From assembly GCF_002224365.1 (NCBI RefSeq), contig NZ_CP022437.1:558001-622000 (forward strand): 64,000 nucleotides of DNA, read 5' to 3'. Shown here piece by piece: positions 56,522 through 64,000 of this stretch. This stretch comes from Virgibacillus necropolis (GTDB taxonomy: Bacteria > Bacillota > Bacilli > Bacillales > Amphibacillaceae). Position 1 is the first letter of the stretch, and every line of letters begins with the position of its first letter. Position numbers and translations under genes: made by a program. The notes below the pieces were generated by a model that saw nothing but the letters and a program-made list of their open reading frames with translations, did not search any database and had not been told where the DNA came from.

Positions 56522-56767
56522 ATGAAAAAGGAAATCCATCCAGAATACAGAAAAGTTGTATTTCTTGATACAAGCTCAGACTTTAAATTCCTAAGCGGAT
56601 CAACTCAAAACTCAGAAGAATCAATTGAGTGGGAAGACGGTAACTCATACCCATTAATCCGTGTAGAAATAAGCTCAGATTCACACCCATTCTACACAGG
56701 TAAACAAAAAGCTGATAAAGTCGGTGGCCGTGTAGACCGATTCAAGAAAAAATATAATATGAAATAA
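56522..56767 (+). CDS. rpmE2: 50S ribosomal protein L31 type B (zinc-free)
   Basis: An 81-residue L31 of type B ([37 protein letters not shown]). It lacks the Cys residues of the zinc-binding type. In B. subtilis this position after rho holds the zinc form (rpmE), while type B is encoded elsewhere under Zur. No Zur box is evident upstream, so here type B may be the main L31. AAAAAGGAG precedes the ATG. Its TAA merges into a family-C repeat. Confidence 0.95.
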   Translation: MKKEIHPEYRKVVFLDTSSDFKFLSGSTQNSEESIEWEDGNSYPLIRVEISSDSHPFYTGKQKADKVGGRVDRFKKKYNMK

Positions 56768-56886
56768 AAAGCGTAACGGGCTTGCTCAGCGACGAAAAGC
56801 ATAGACAAGAAACCGTAGAGCACATGCTTTACGTGCTCGGAGTGTTTATTGACTATGTCTCGAGTCGCTAGCCCGTGAAGCTGGAT
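56766..56886 (+). repeat. Palindromic intergenic element, family C, copy 2
   Basis: AAAAAGCGTAACGGGCTTGCTC to CGCTAGCCCGTGAAGCTGGATT. It starts at the rpmE2 stop. GAGCAC and GTGCTC form an inner stem. Confidence 0.8.
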
Positions 56887-56889
56887 TAA

Positions 56890-57012
56890 TAAAAGGTGTA
56901 GGCGACTGTTCAGAAGCGGACGCATAAGCAAGAGACCGTAAAACGCTTGGTCTTTGGCGTTTGGAGTGTCAATTGCTTATGACGACAGCTTCTAGGAGCC
57001 GAAGCTGGATTT
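56890..57012 (+). repeat. Palindromic intergenic element, family C, copies 3 and fragment
   Basis: TAAAAGGTGTAGGCGACTGTTC to GCCGAAGCTGGATTT in direct repeat to copy 2. A further left-end fragment (AAAAAGCGAAGGCGACTTC) continues at 57016-57040. Together with copy 2 these fill most of the gap between rpmE2 and tdk. Confidence 0.75.
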
Positions 57013-57205
57013 AAATAAAAAGCGAAGGCGACTTCGTTATATGTAAAACAGGCAAAGTGTCTAAATCTTGCCTGTTTTTTATTTTTTAAAATAGAAAAAT
57101 AAGCTATAATTTCCACTACATATTTTATGGTTTAGTGATAAAATAAAAGTAACTAATAAAGCATAATTATTTCTAAGATTTATTTGTGAAGGAGACTAAA
57201 AGCTC

Positions 57206-57826
57206 ATGTACGTAATGAAACAAAGTGGTTGGGTAGAAGTGATTTGCGGTAGTATGTTTTCAGGCAAATCAGAGGAATTAATTCGACGCGTCCGCCGCGC
57301 AACGTACGCTAACTTATCTGTACGTGTTTTTAAACCTGCGTTAGACAGTCGATATGCAAAGGATTCAGTTGTTTCCCACAATGGAACTTCCACCATTGCA
57401 AGACCTGTAAATAATTCACAAGAAATTCTTGATCATATAGATAGTAACGTGGACATCATTGGAATTGATGAGGTTCAATTTTTTGATGAAAGTGTTGTTG
57501 AGGTAGCGGACGAGCTTGCAAATAAAGGTATTCGCGTGATCATTGCTGGTCTTGATACTGATTTTCGCGGGGAACCGTTTGGACCAATGCCGAAGTTGAT
57601 GGCGCTAAGTGAATCGGTTACAAAGTTAAACGCCATTTGCCCTGTTTGTGGATCACCAGCAAGCCGGACGCAGCGCTTAATTAATGGGAAACCAGCTTCA
57701 TATGATGATCCAGTTATATTGGTCGGTGCTTCAGAATCATATGAACCGAGATGTCGTCATCACCACAAGGTCCCAGGTAAACCCAGTAACCCCATTTTAA
57801 AAACACTATCAAAATTAGCTAAGTAA
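57206..57826 (+). CDS. tdk: Thymidine kinase
   Basis: A 206-residue type II thymidine kinase phosphorylating thymidine for salvage. P-loop [22 protein letters not shown], lid region and a zinc site ([13 protein letters not shown] with CRHH) are visible. AAGGAG precedes ATG 57206 by 11 bases. Order rho-rpmE-tdk-prfA is conserved with B. subtilis, apart from the inserted flavoprotein. Confidence 0.95.
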   Translation: MYVMKQSGWVEVICGSMFSGKSEELIRRVRRATYANLSVRVFKPALDSRYAKDSVVSHNGTSTIARPVNNSQEILDHIDSNVDIIGIDEVQFFDESVVEVADELANKGIRVIIAGLDTDFRGEPFGPMPKLMALSESVTKLNAICPVCGSPASRTQRLINGKPASYDDPVILVGASESYEPRCRHHHKVPGKPSNPILKTLSKLAK

Positions 57827-57827
57827 A

Positions 57828-57851
57828 GGAGTGCCCTGTGCACTCTTTTTG
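57828..57851 (+). terminator. Terminator after tdk
   Basis: GAGTGC and GCACTC pair around CCTGT, followed by TTTTT. Confidence 0.85.
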
Positions 57852-57966
57852 TGTATCAAGCTTCTGTCCTAGTTAATCAAGTACTTCTATTTTTCTGGTA
57901 TAGTTATCCCTTAAATGAAACATCCTAACCATAATTGACAATAGTTGTGAAAGGTAGGATGAACGG

Positions 57967-59538
57967 ATGAATTTAGCAGACATCATGACGATTATAGGAT
58001 TTGTGACAATTGCAGCTATCGTAATTGTTTTACTAATTATTGGTATATATGTATATTCTATTGACCGAACACAAAAGCAGCACCCTGTTCTTCGTAATTA
58101 TCCCGTAGTAGGTAGAGCCCGCTACTTTTTTGAAAAAATTGGTCCTGAGCTTCGCCAATATTTTTTTAATAACGATAATGAGGGTAAGCCTTTTTCTAGA
58201 AGGGATTACCAGCACATTGTAAAAAAAGCAAAATATAAACGTGACATAGTAGGATTTGGTTCACAGCGAGATTTCGAAATCGCGGGTTATTATGTACGAA
58301 ATTCCATGTTTCCAAAGCTTACAGAAGAGTTGAAAATGGATATGAAAACAAAAGTAACAACAAACCGTTATTTATTGATTAAAGATCCATTATTTATGGA
58401 GAGAGAAGAGCGCCTAGAAAAACATGAATCAAGTGCCTATTTATTAAAGGAAGAGGATGCCATTATTATAGGGCCGAATGCAAAATATCCGTTCAAATTA
58501 AGAGGTCAAATTGGTATGTCTGCCATGAGTTATGGTTCCCTAGGAGATCGAGCAATAACTGCACTCTCTGAAGGGCTGGGAATAGCAAAAGGTACATGGA
58601 TGAATACTGGTGAAGGTGGATTATCGGAGTATCACCTTAAGGGTGGTGTGGATATTATCATGCAAATTGGACCAGGGTTATTTGGTGTCAGAGATCCTGA
58701 AGGAAAATTTGATTGGGATGAACTGTTGAATAAAAGCAAAATCCCACAAGTGAAGGCATTTGAGGTCAAATTGGCACAAGGTGCAAAAACAAGAGGCGGG
58801 CATATTGATGCTGAAAAGGTTACCGAGGAAATTGCTAGAATTCGCAAAGTGGAACCCTTTAAATCAATTGATAGCCCAAATAGATTTACCGAATTTGGCG
58901 ACATTCCTTCATTGTTTGGTTTCATTGAACGTATTCGCGAAGTTACTGGGAAACCAGTTGGCATGAAGATAGTTATTGGCAGTATTCATGAAGCTGAAGA
59001 ATTAGCCAAGCACATTAAAGATTTGGATCAATGCCCAGACTTTATCACTGTTGACGGTGGGGAAGGCGGGACAGGAGCATCTTATCAGGAACTCACAGAT
59101 AGTGTTGGGTTGCCAATTAAGTCCGCTCTTCCATTAGTTCATACAGCTTTGATAAAATACGGTGTTAGAGACCGTGTGAAAATCATCGCAGCCGGAAAAT
59201 TATTTTCTCCAGACCGTATTGCAATTGCGCTAGGTATGGGTGCGGATTTAGTCAATATCGCACGCGGGTTCATGATAACAGTAGGCTGCATTCAAACGTT
59301 GATGTGTCATTCAAACGCATGCCCAGTAGGTGTTGCAACAACAGACCCCGAACTACAAAAAGCCCTTGTCATCGGTGAAAAGAAGTGGCGTACTGCAAAC
59401 TATGTAATCACTATGCGAAAAGGTTTATTCCGCATTGCCGCTTCAGCAGGACTCGATTCGCCAGTGCACTTTTCAACCGAGCATATCGTATATAAGGATG
59501 AAAAAGGAAAAGTTTCTCAGTTGGAAGAAGAGGGTTAG
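57967..59538 (+). CDS. Membrane-anchored glutamate-synthase-like FMN/3Fe-4S protein (YerD-like), copy 2
   Basis: A 523-residue paralogue of the protein at 14146-15720, sharing the N-terminal membrane helix, KIGPELRQYFFNNDNEGKPF, MSYGSLGDRAITALSEGL, TVDGGEGGTGA and the cluster motif GCIQTLMCHSNACPVG (C-x5-C-x4-C). It also lacks glutaminase and beta-helix domains. It sits alone between tdk and prfA, where B. subtilis has no such gene, so it is an insertion into a conserved run. Having two copies suggests distinct partners. Electron donor and product are unknown. Confidence 0.85.
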   Translation: MNLADIMTIIGFVTIAAIVIVLLIIGIYVYSIDRTQKQHPVLRNYPVVGRARYFFEKIGPELRQYFFNNDNEGKPFSRRDYQHIVKKAKYKRDIVGFGSQRDFEIAGYYVRNSMFPKLTEELKMDMKTKVTTNRYLLIKDPLFMEREERLEKHESSAYLLKEEDAIIIGPNAKYPFKLRGQIGMSAMSYGSLGDRAITALSEGLGIAKGTWMNTGEGGLSEYHLKGGVDIIMQIGPGLFGVRDPEGKFDWDELLNKSKIPQVKAFEVKLAQGAKTRGGHIDAEKVTEEIARIRKVEPFKSIDSPNRFTEFGDIPSLFGFIERIREVTGKPVGMKIVIGSIHEAEELAKHIKDLDQCPDFITVDGGEGGTGASYQELTDSVGLPIKSALPLVHTALIKYGVRDRVKIIAAGKLFSPDRIAIALGMGADLVNIARGFMITVGCIQTLMCHSNACPVGVATTDPELQKALVIGEKKWRTANYVITMRKGLFRIAASAGLDSPVHFSTEHIVYKDEKGKVSQLEEEG

Positions 59539-59655
59539 AACAGATCGCATTTTGTTTAATACTTTTGAACAACATCTATTAGTATCAAAGTCACCTTTGA
59601 CCTACATCTTTTCGTATACTATAATTATACTGTTAATCAGAAAGAGGTGGCCGGA

Positions 59656-60726
59656 TTGTTAGACCGTTTACAATCGTTAGAAGATCGTTATGATAAATTA
59701 AATCAAATGCTTAGCGATCCTGAAGTGATCAATGATATAAACAAACTACGTGAATATTCCAAGGAGCAATCTGGACTTGAGGATGTCATCCAGGTTTATC
59801 GCGAATATAAGGATGTAAAAGAACAGTATGATGATGCCAAGGTTATGCTTGAGGATAAGCTTGACGATGACATGCAAGCAATGGTAAAAGCAGAAATCTC
59901 CGAGCTGGCAGAGAAACAGGAAGAACTAGAAGAGAAAATAAAAGTACTTCTTTTACCTAAAGATCCAAATGATGACAAGAACGTTATTATGGAGGTCCGC
60001 GGAGCAGCTGGTGGTGATGAAGCAGCATTGTTTGCGGGTGATTTGTACCGGATGTATTCCCGTTATGCCGAGGTTCAAGGCTGGAAGACGGAGGTTATTG
60101 AGGCTAGCTCGACTGGAGTTGGCGGATACAAGGAAATTATTTTCATGATCAGCGGCAAGGGTGCCTATTCAAAACTTAAATACGAAAATGGTGCACACCG
60201 TGTTCAGCGTATTCCTGAAACAGAATCTGGTGGGCGCATTCATACATCAACCGCTACGGTAGCTGTTTTACCAGAGACTGAAGAGGTTGAGGTGGAAATC
60301 CATGAGAATGACATTCGTGTTGACACCTTTGCATCAAGTGGTCCTGGTGGTCAAAGTGTTAATACAACCATGTCTGCGGTGCGTCTAACCCACGTACCAA
60401 CTGGTGTTGTAGTTTCCTGTCAGGACGGAAAATCACAGATTAAAAATAAAGAAAAAGCGATGACAGTATTGCGTGCACGCGTTTATGATAAATTCCAGCG
60501 TGAGGTTCAAGCTGAGTACGATGAGACTAGAAGATCAGCAGTTGGTACTGGTGACCGTTCTGAGCGAATTCGCACGTATAATTTTCCGCAAAATCGCGTG
60601 TCTGATCATCGAATTAACTTAACCATTCAAAAGCTGGATCAAATTTTAACTGGAAAATTAGATGAGTTTATTGATGCGTTACAAATGGAAGAACAAACGA
60701 AAAAGTTAGAGCAAATCGGTGAATAA
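59656..60726 (+). CDS. prfA: Peptide chain release factor 1
   Basis: A 356-residue RF1 reading UAA and UAG. The GGQ loop is in [17 protein letters not shown], and the coiled-coil N-terminal domain begins [16 protein letters not shown] choose TTG 59656, about nine bases after AAAGAGG, to match the family N-terminus; GTG 59647 lies too close to that site. prmC, which methylates the GGQ Gln, follows directly. Confidence 0.96.
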   Translation: MLDRLQSLEDRYDKLNQMLSDPEVINDINKLREYSKEQSGLEDVIQVYREYKDVKEQYDDAKVMLEDKLDDDMQAMVKAEISELAEKQEELEEKIKVLLLPKDPNDDKNVIMEVRGAAGGDEAALFAGDLYRMYSRYAEVQGWKTEVIEASSTGVGGYKEIIFMISGKGAYSKLKYENGAHRVQRIPETESGGRIHTSTATVAVLPETEEVEVEIHENDIRVDTFASSGPGGQSVNTTMSAVRLTHVPTGVVVSCQDGKSQIKNKEKAMTVLRARVYDKFQREVQAEYDETRRSAVGTGDRSERIRTYNFPQNRVSDHRINLTIQKLDQILTGKLDEFIDALQMEEQTKKLEQIGE

Positions 60727-60727
60727 T

Positions 60728-61570
60728 ATGGAAAAAATCATCAAACAATACGAAGTCCTACAATGGGCTTCTCTTTTTTTAGAAAAACATCATAGGGAAA
60801 TACATGTGGGGGAACTCTTGCTGCAGCATTATTTGGATATGTCGCGATCGTCCTTTTTTGCAAATATGCGAGAGACGCTTCCTGTGGATATTGTGGATAA
60901 GTTTAAAGAATCAATTGTCTTACATGCGGAAACAGGTATTCCGATTCAACATATTACTGGAGTGGAAACCTTTTATGGCAGAGAGTTTTTCGTAAACAAA
61001 GATGTGCTTATCCCGCGTCCTGAAACGGAAGAATTAATTGAACATGTTATTCAATCTGCACCAGACAAACCTTTAAGTCTGGTTGATGTAGGAACAGGTA
61101 GCGGTATAATAGCGATAACGTTGGCTTTGGAGCTACCTAATGCACAGGTTTACGCAACAGATATATCGAGCCTGGCTCTTGATGTTGCGAAACAAAACGC
61201 AGAAAAATTAAACGCTAATGTTACCTTTTTACAGGGCGATTTTATGCAACCTGTTATAGAAAACGAAATAAATCCTGATGTTATTGTATCTAACCCACCT
61301 TATATCGAGATGTCTGACAAACCTAACTTATCAGATACCGTCAAAAACTACGATCCACATCTGGCATTGTTTGCCGATGAAGATGGACTTGCGGCATATA
61401 AAAAAATTATCCACAGCATTCCATCTAGTGTAAAATTGATAGTTTTTGAAATAGGATATGCACAAGGTCAAGCAGTAACTAGGTTAGTGAAAAATAAATA
61501 CCCAAAGGCTGAAGTAGCAGTAATGAAAGACATTAATGGCCACGACCGAATAATTTCAGTAAAAGTTTAA
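60728..61570 (+). CDS. prmC: Release factor glutamine methyltransferase
   Basis: A 280-residue SAM-dependent methyltransferase that modifies the Gln of GGQ in release factors. Motifs: IPRPETEELIE, VDVGTGSGIIAI and the substrate-binding NPPY in VSNPPYIEM. ATG 60728 lies just behind the prfA stop (60724-60726); GTG 60719 would overlap prfA. Either start is possible. Two DnaA-box sequences lie inside (60892, 61407). Confidence 0.95.
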   Translation: MEKIIKQYEVLQWASLFLEKHHREIHVGELLLQHYLDMSRSSFFANMRETLPVDIVDKFKESIVLHAETGIPIQHITGVETFYGREFFVNKDVLIPRPETEELIEHVIQSAPDKPLSLVDVGTGSGIIAITLALELPNAQVYATDISSLALDVAKQNAEKLNANVTFLQGDFMQPVIENEINPDVIVSNPPYIEMSDKPNLSDTVKNYDPHLALFADEDGLAAYKKIIHSIPSSVKLIVFEIGYAQGQAVTRLVKNKYPKAEVAVMKDINGHDRIISVKV

Positions 61571-61600
61571 AGACTTATCCGCCGTGGATAAGTCTTTTTA
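61571..61600 (+). terminator. Terminator after prmC
   Basis: AGACTTATCC and GGATAAGTCT form a perfect 10 bp stem around GCCGT, followed by TTTT. Confidence 0.9.
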
Positions 61601-61616
61601 CAGTGGGTGGAACTAA

Positions 61617-61667
61617 AGTTGATCGTCAGCATCACAAAGTTGATCGAAGACCCTCCATAGTCGATCA
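61617..61667 (+). repeat. Short 21-bp-period repeat with AGTYGATC core
   Basis: AGTTGATCG at 61617, AGTTGATCG at 61638 and AGTCGATCA at 61659, exactly 21 bp apart, in the gap between prmC and spoIIR. Same core and period as at 39046-39096. Confidence 0.65.
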
Positions 61668-61787
61668 ATCCCTACCTTCCTCCATCCATCAGTTTAAAAT
61701 TCTTTTATTTTTTTAGTAGTTTACTAGTTTAAATTTATCCACATTCGCTCATACTGTTAAAAACAAACGGTTGAGGAGGAACGGATA

Positions 61788-62390
61788 ATGAAGAAGATCA
61801 TATTTTTTGTACTTATATTTTTTATTATATTTTTATCGATGCCAATAAATGGCGCAAGTAAATCAATTAATGACAAGATGGGTTATCAGGTAATTCCAGA
61901 TGAGGCAATCCGTTTACGAATTTTAGCAAATAGTAATGGTGATCGTGACCAAGAAGTTAAACGATCGGTACGTGATGCTGTAAATGCGAGTATCTCTAAA
62001 TGGGTAAAAGATATTACAGATATAAATGAAGCACGAGAGCTAATTCAAGCGCGACTTCCAGAAATAAAAAAAATTGTAGCAGATACATTAAAGGAAGCAG
62101 ATAAAGAACAAGTATTTGATGTTAAATATGGACCAAATGTATCATTTCCTACAAAATTATATGGTTCATACATTTATCCAGCTGGTGAATATGAAGCAGT
62201 ACTGATTACTCTTGGAGAAGGTAAAGGAGCAAATTGGTGGTGTGTACTATTTCCACCATTATGTTTCCTAGATTTCGCGAATGGAACATCTGTCGCTACT
62301 GTAAAAGCGAGTGAAGTAGAACCTACGGAAGAAGAGGAGAAACCAGTTGAGGCAAAATTTTTCCTTTTTGAATGGTTAGGCCTGTCATAA
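61788..62390 (+). CDS. spoIIR: Stage II sporulation protein R
   Basis: A 200-residue secreted signal protein. In B. subtilis the forespore makes SpoIIR under sigma-F, exports it and so activates SpoIIGA to process pro-sigma-E in the mother cell. A signal peptide (KKIIFFVLIFFIIF) leads into IRLRILANSNGDRDQEVKR and the highly conserved SFPTKLYGSYIYPAGEYEA and WWCVLFPPLCFLDF blocks, with a terminal FFLFEW. GAGGAGG precedes the ATG. It is slightly shorter than the B. subtilis protein (224). Confidence 0.96.
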   Translation: MKKIIFFVLIFFIIFLSMPINGASKSINDKMGYQVIPDEAIRLRILANSNGDRDQEVKRSVRDAVNASISKWVKDITDINEARELIQARLPEIKKIVADTLKEADKEQVFDVKYGPNVSFPTKLYGSYIYPAGEYEAVLITLGEGKGANWWCVLFPPLCFLDFANGTSVATVKASEVEPTEEEEKPVEAKFFLFEWLGLS

Positions 62391-62454
62391 TACTAGTCCA
62401 CCGTGCATAACATAGTTTTATAGATTGAAACTATTAAGTGGAGAGGTGAAATAG

Positions 62455-62856
62455 ATGGAATTGATTCTAGCAAAAGATGTATCAAATACAAGATTAGACC
62501 AATTTTTACTAAACAACCAGGATGTGGATAAGTCACTACTAACGGAAAAAGGCTATGTAGTTCAAATTGATGAGCAAATCGAGGGTTGTTTTGTCTTAGA
62601 TGCTATGGAAAATGGTGTCCATTGGTTGAAAAAATTACATGTTACCAAGCAGGCAGCACACGGATTACCAGTTATTATTGAATCTATTTTAACGATTGCT
62701 AAGGAAAACCAGGCAACATGTGTTTATGTCCACAGCCACCAGCCATTAGTGGATATTTTATTAGAATCACTGCAATTTCGTCCACAGAAGGATGTAAAAA
62801 TTGTTAATATACCAGAAAATAGTAATGGGCACTGGTGGGCATACGATGTATCGTAG
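62455..62856 (+). CDS. ywlB: YwlB-like GNAT-fold protein
   Basis: A 133-residue protein with the HWLKKLHVTKQAAHGLP and CVYVHSHQPLVDILLESLQF stretches of the YwlB family, an N-acetyltransferase-like fold. Position between spoIIR and ywlC agrees. GGAGAGGTG precedes the ATG. No substrate is known. A DnaA-box sequence lies at 62523. Confidence 0.75.
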   Translation: MELILAKDVSNTRLDQFLLNNQDVDKSLLTEKGYVVQIDEQIEGCFVLDAMENGVHWLKKLHVTKQAAHGLPVIIESILTIAKENQATCVYVHSHQPLVDILLESLQFRPQKDVKIVNIPENSNGHWWAYDVS

Positions 62857-62859
62857 AGC

Positions 62860-62932
62860 TTATTCACAAAACTTGTTAACAACCAGTGGATAACTTGGGG
62901 ATAATTAATGACTTATACACACTTTGTCCACA
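62860..62932 (+). promoter_or_regulatory. DnaA-box cluster upstream of ywlC
   Basis: In 73 bp: TTATTCACA (62860), TTATCCACT on the minus strand (62885-62893), TTATCCCCA on the minus strand (62896-62904), TTATACACA (62913), TTGTCCACA (62924). Two match TTATNCACA exactly; three have one mismatch. Further exact boxes lie at 60892, 61407, 61735, 62523, 63255, 63367 and 63759. B. subtilis has a DnaA-binding cluster at ywlC. Confidence 0.8.
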
Positions 62933-63009
62933 AATATAAAAAGTGTCAATCATTGCTTTTGCGATTTTTACTATCATCAATTAAAATAAGTGATAGAAAC
63001 GAGGTAGCA

Positions 63010-64000
63010 ATGATGACACATACAGTACGATGGAATCTACATGATAATGAAAAAATAAATAGTAAGGTTATACAAGAGGCAGCACGATTCCTAAGAGATG
63101 GGATGACTGTTGCTTTTCCCACTGAGACGGTATATGGATTAGGTGCAGACGCAACTAATGAAGAAGCGGTAGGTAAGATTTTTGAGGCAAAAGGTCGACC
63201 TGCGGATAATCCTTTAATTGCCCATGTTGCTACAAAAGAACAATTAACAGATCTTGTGGATAACTTACCCGATTCTGCAGGGAAGCTGATTGACGCTTTT
63301 TCTCCAGGTCCAATCACATTTGTTTTACCAAGTAACGGTACATGCGCAAAAAATGTAACTGCTGGTTTATCCACAATTGCTATTCGGATTCCAGATCATC
63401 CAATAGCTTTACAATTGTTAAAAGAAGCGGATATTCCTGTCGCAGCGCCAAGTGCTAATATTTCAGGAAAGCCAAGTCCAACAACTGCTGATCATGTATG
63501 GTTTGATTTAAATGAAAAAATTAGTGGCCTAATTGATGGTGGTGCGACTGGCGTTGGTTTGGAGTCAACCGTAATTGATTGCACCGCTGAAATTCCTATA
63601 ATCCTTCGCCCAGGTGGAATTACGATGGAACAAATTAAAACGGTCGTTGGACCGGTTCTAGTTGATCTCGCATTAGCAAGCGGCAATAAACCAAAGGCGC
63701 CTGGCATGAAATATACCCACTATGCGCCAGAAGCTCCATTATGGTTAGTGGAAGCAACTGTGGATAAGTTTCAGGAGATTATTGATCATGAACAAAAAAA
63801 TGGAAAAAAAATTGGTGTGATGGCAAGTTATGAAACAGCCAGCAGGGTTCAAGCAGATCAAATAATTCAACTAGGATCTCGTGATGATCTCTCGGAAGTT
63901 GCTATTAATCTTTACGATGCATTGCGGGCCTTTAAAAATGCAAATATTGACCTTATTTTATGTGAAGCCTTCCCTGAAGAAGGTATTGGACAGGCAATTA
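63010..64000 (+). CDS. ywlC: L-threonylcarbamoyladenylate synthase, TsaC/Sua5 type (cut by window end)
   Basis: The first 330 residues of a Sua5/YwlC protein, open to the right edge. It makes threonylcarbamoyl-AMP for tRNA t6A. The YrdC domain shows FPTETVYGLGADA, KGRPADNPLIAHV, and PSANISGKPSPT; the long form adds a C-terminal Sua5 domain after PGMKYTHYAPEAPL. Start is ATG 63010 or 63013 behind GAGG. Three exact DnaA boxes lie within it (63255, 63367, 63759). Confidence 0.93.
   Translation, partial: MMTHTVRWNLHDNEKINSKVIQEAARFLRDGMTVAFPTETVYGLGADATNEEAVGKIFEAKGRPADNPLIAHVATKEQLTDLVDNLPDSAGKLIDAFSPGPITFVLPSNGTCAKNVTAGLSTIAIRIPDHPIALQLLKEADIPVAAPSANISGKPSPTTADHVWFDLNEKISGLIDGGATGVGLESTVIDCTAEIPIILRPGGITMEQIKTVVGPVLVDLALASGNKPKAPGMKYTHYAPEAPLWLVEATVDKFQEIIDHEQKNGKKIGVMASYETASRVQADQIIQLGSRDDLSEVAINLYDALRAFKNANIDLILCEAFPEEGIGQAI

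Noticed and set aside
56766-57040. CRISPR array
   Set aside because: Units of about 120 bp with variable cores and paired ends in intergenic space, no short regular repeat-spacer pattern and no cas genes.

Overview
This is an AT-rich, spore-forming Bacillaceae chromosome segment, most like the Oceanobacillus/Virgibacillus/Lentibacillus group (genus inferred; no 16S or marker is present). The evidence is gene order and sporulation genes. From about 16.3 kb to the right edge the window follows the Bacillus subtilis ywd-ywl chromosome region: ywdI, ywdK, gerQ, hemQ, pta, lipL, ywfO, ywgA, ywhD, pbpG, speE, speB, ywiB, argS, ywjF, acyl-CoA genes, rpoE, pyrG, spo0F, fbaA, tal, murAB, glpX, rho, rpmE2, tdk, prfA, prmC, spoIIR, ywlB and ywlC. 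No rRNA, tRNA, CRISPR array, prophage or intact insertion sequence was seen.

Layout. 0-11 kb: assorted housekeeping and accessory genes (flavin reductase-like protein, cystine symporter, membrane acyltransferase, reductase, YjiH membrane protein, secreted M6-like metalloprotease, ABC1 kinase plus a phasin-like protein). 10.8-15.7 kb: a heme-copper cytochrome c oxidase operon followed by a membrane-anchored glutamate-synthase-like flavoprotein. 16-18.5 kb: ywdI-ywdK between two copies of a MITE-like repeat, then gerQ with a cwlJ partner broken by two in-frame stops. 18.5-22.5 kb: an accessory patch with regulator debris, an SDR-MarR-SDR operon with a palindromic operator, a pentapeptide-repeat protein and a probable 5' scrap of a group II intron. 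22.5-35 kb: heme, acetate, lipoate, cell-wall, polyamine and arginyl-tRNA genes. 35.5-47.2 kb: a short/branched-chain acyl-CoA degradation cluster ending in a fused isobutyryl-CoA mutase, with its own TetR regulator and two similar palindromes at promoters. 47.5-64 kb: the conserved rpoE-pyrG-spo0F-fbaA-tal-murAB-glpX-rho-rpmE2-tdk-prfA-prmC-spoIIR-ywlB-ywlC run.

How the genes work together. The acyl-CoA cluster would turn isobutyryl-CoA into n-butyryl-CoA (IcmF), oxidise it (acyl-CoA dehydrogenases, with the YwjF iron-sulfur protein as likely electron carrier), oxidise 3-hydroxybutyryl-CoA and cleave acetoacetyl-CoA to acetyl-CoA. No enoyl-CoA hydratase is present. Pta could then turn acetyl-CoA into acetyl phosphate. 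Fba, Tal and GlpX form a central-carbon block, and PyrG has a CTP-sensing attenuator of the B. subtilis type.

The most interesting non-coding signals are: nine consensus DnaA boxes in 2.9 kb around ywlB/ywlC; triplets of a GTTGAT/GTCGAT core spaced exactly 21 bp (two loci) or 20 bp (one locus); several families of short palindromic elements that start at or over stop codons; and the tandem operator of the MarR regulator.
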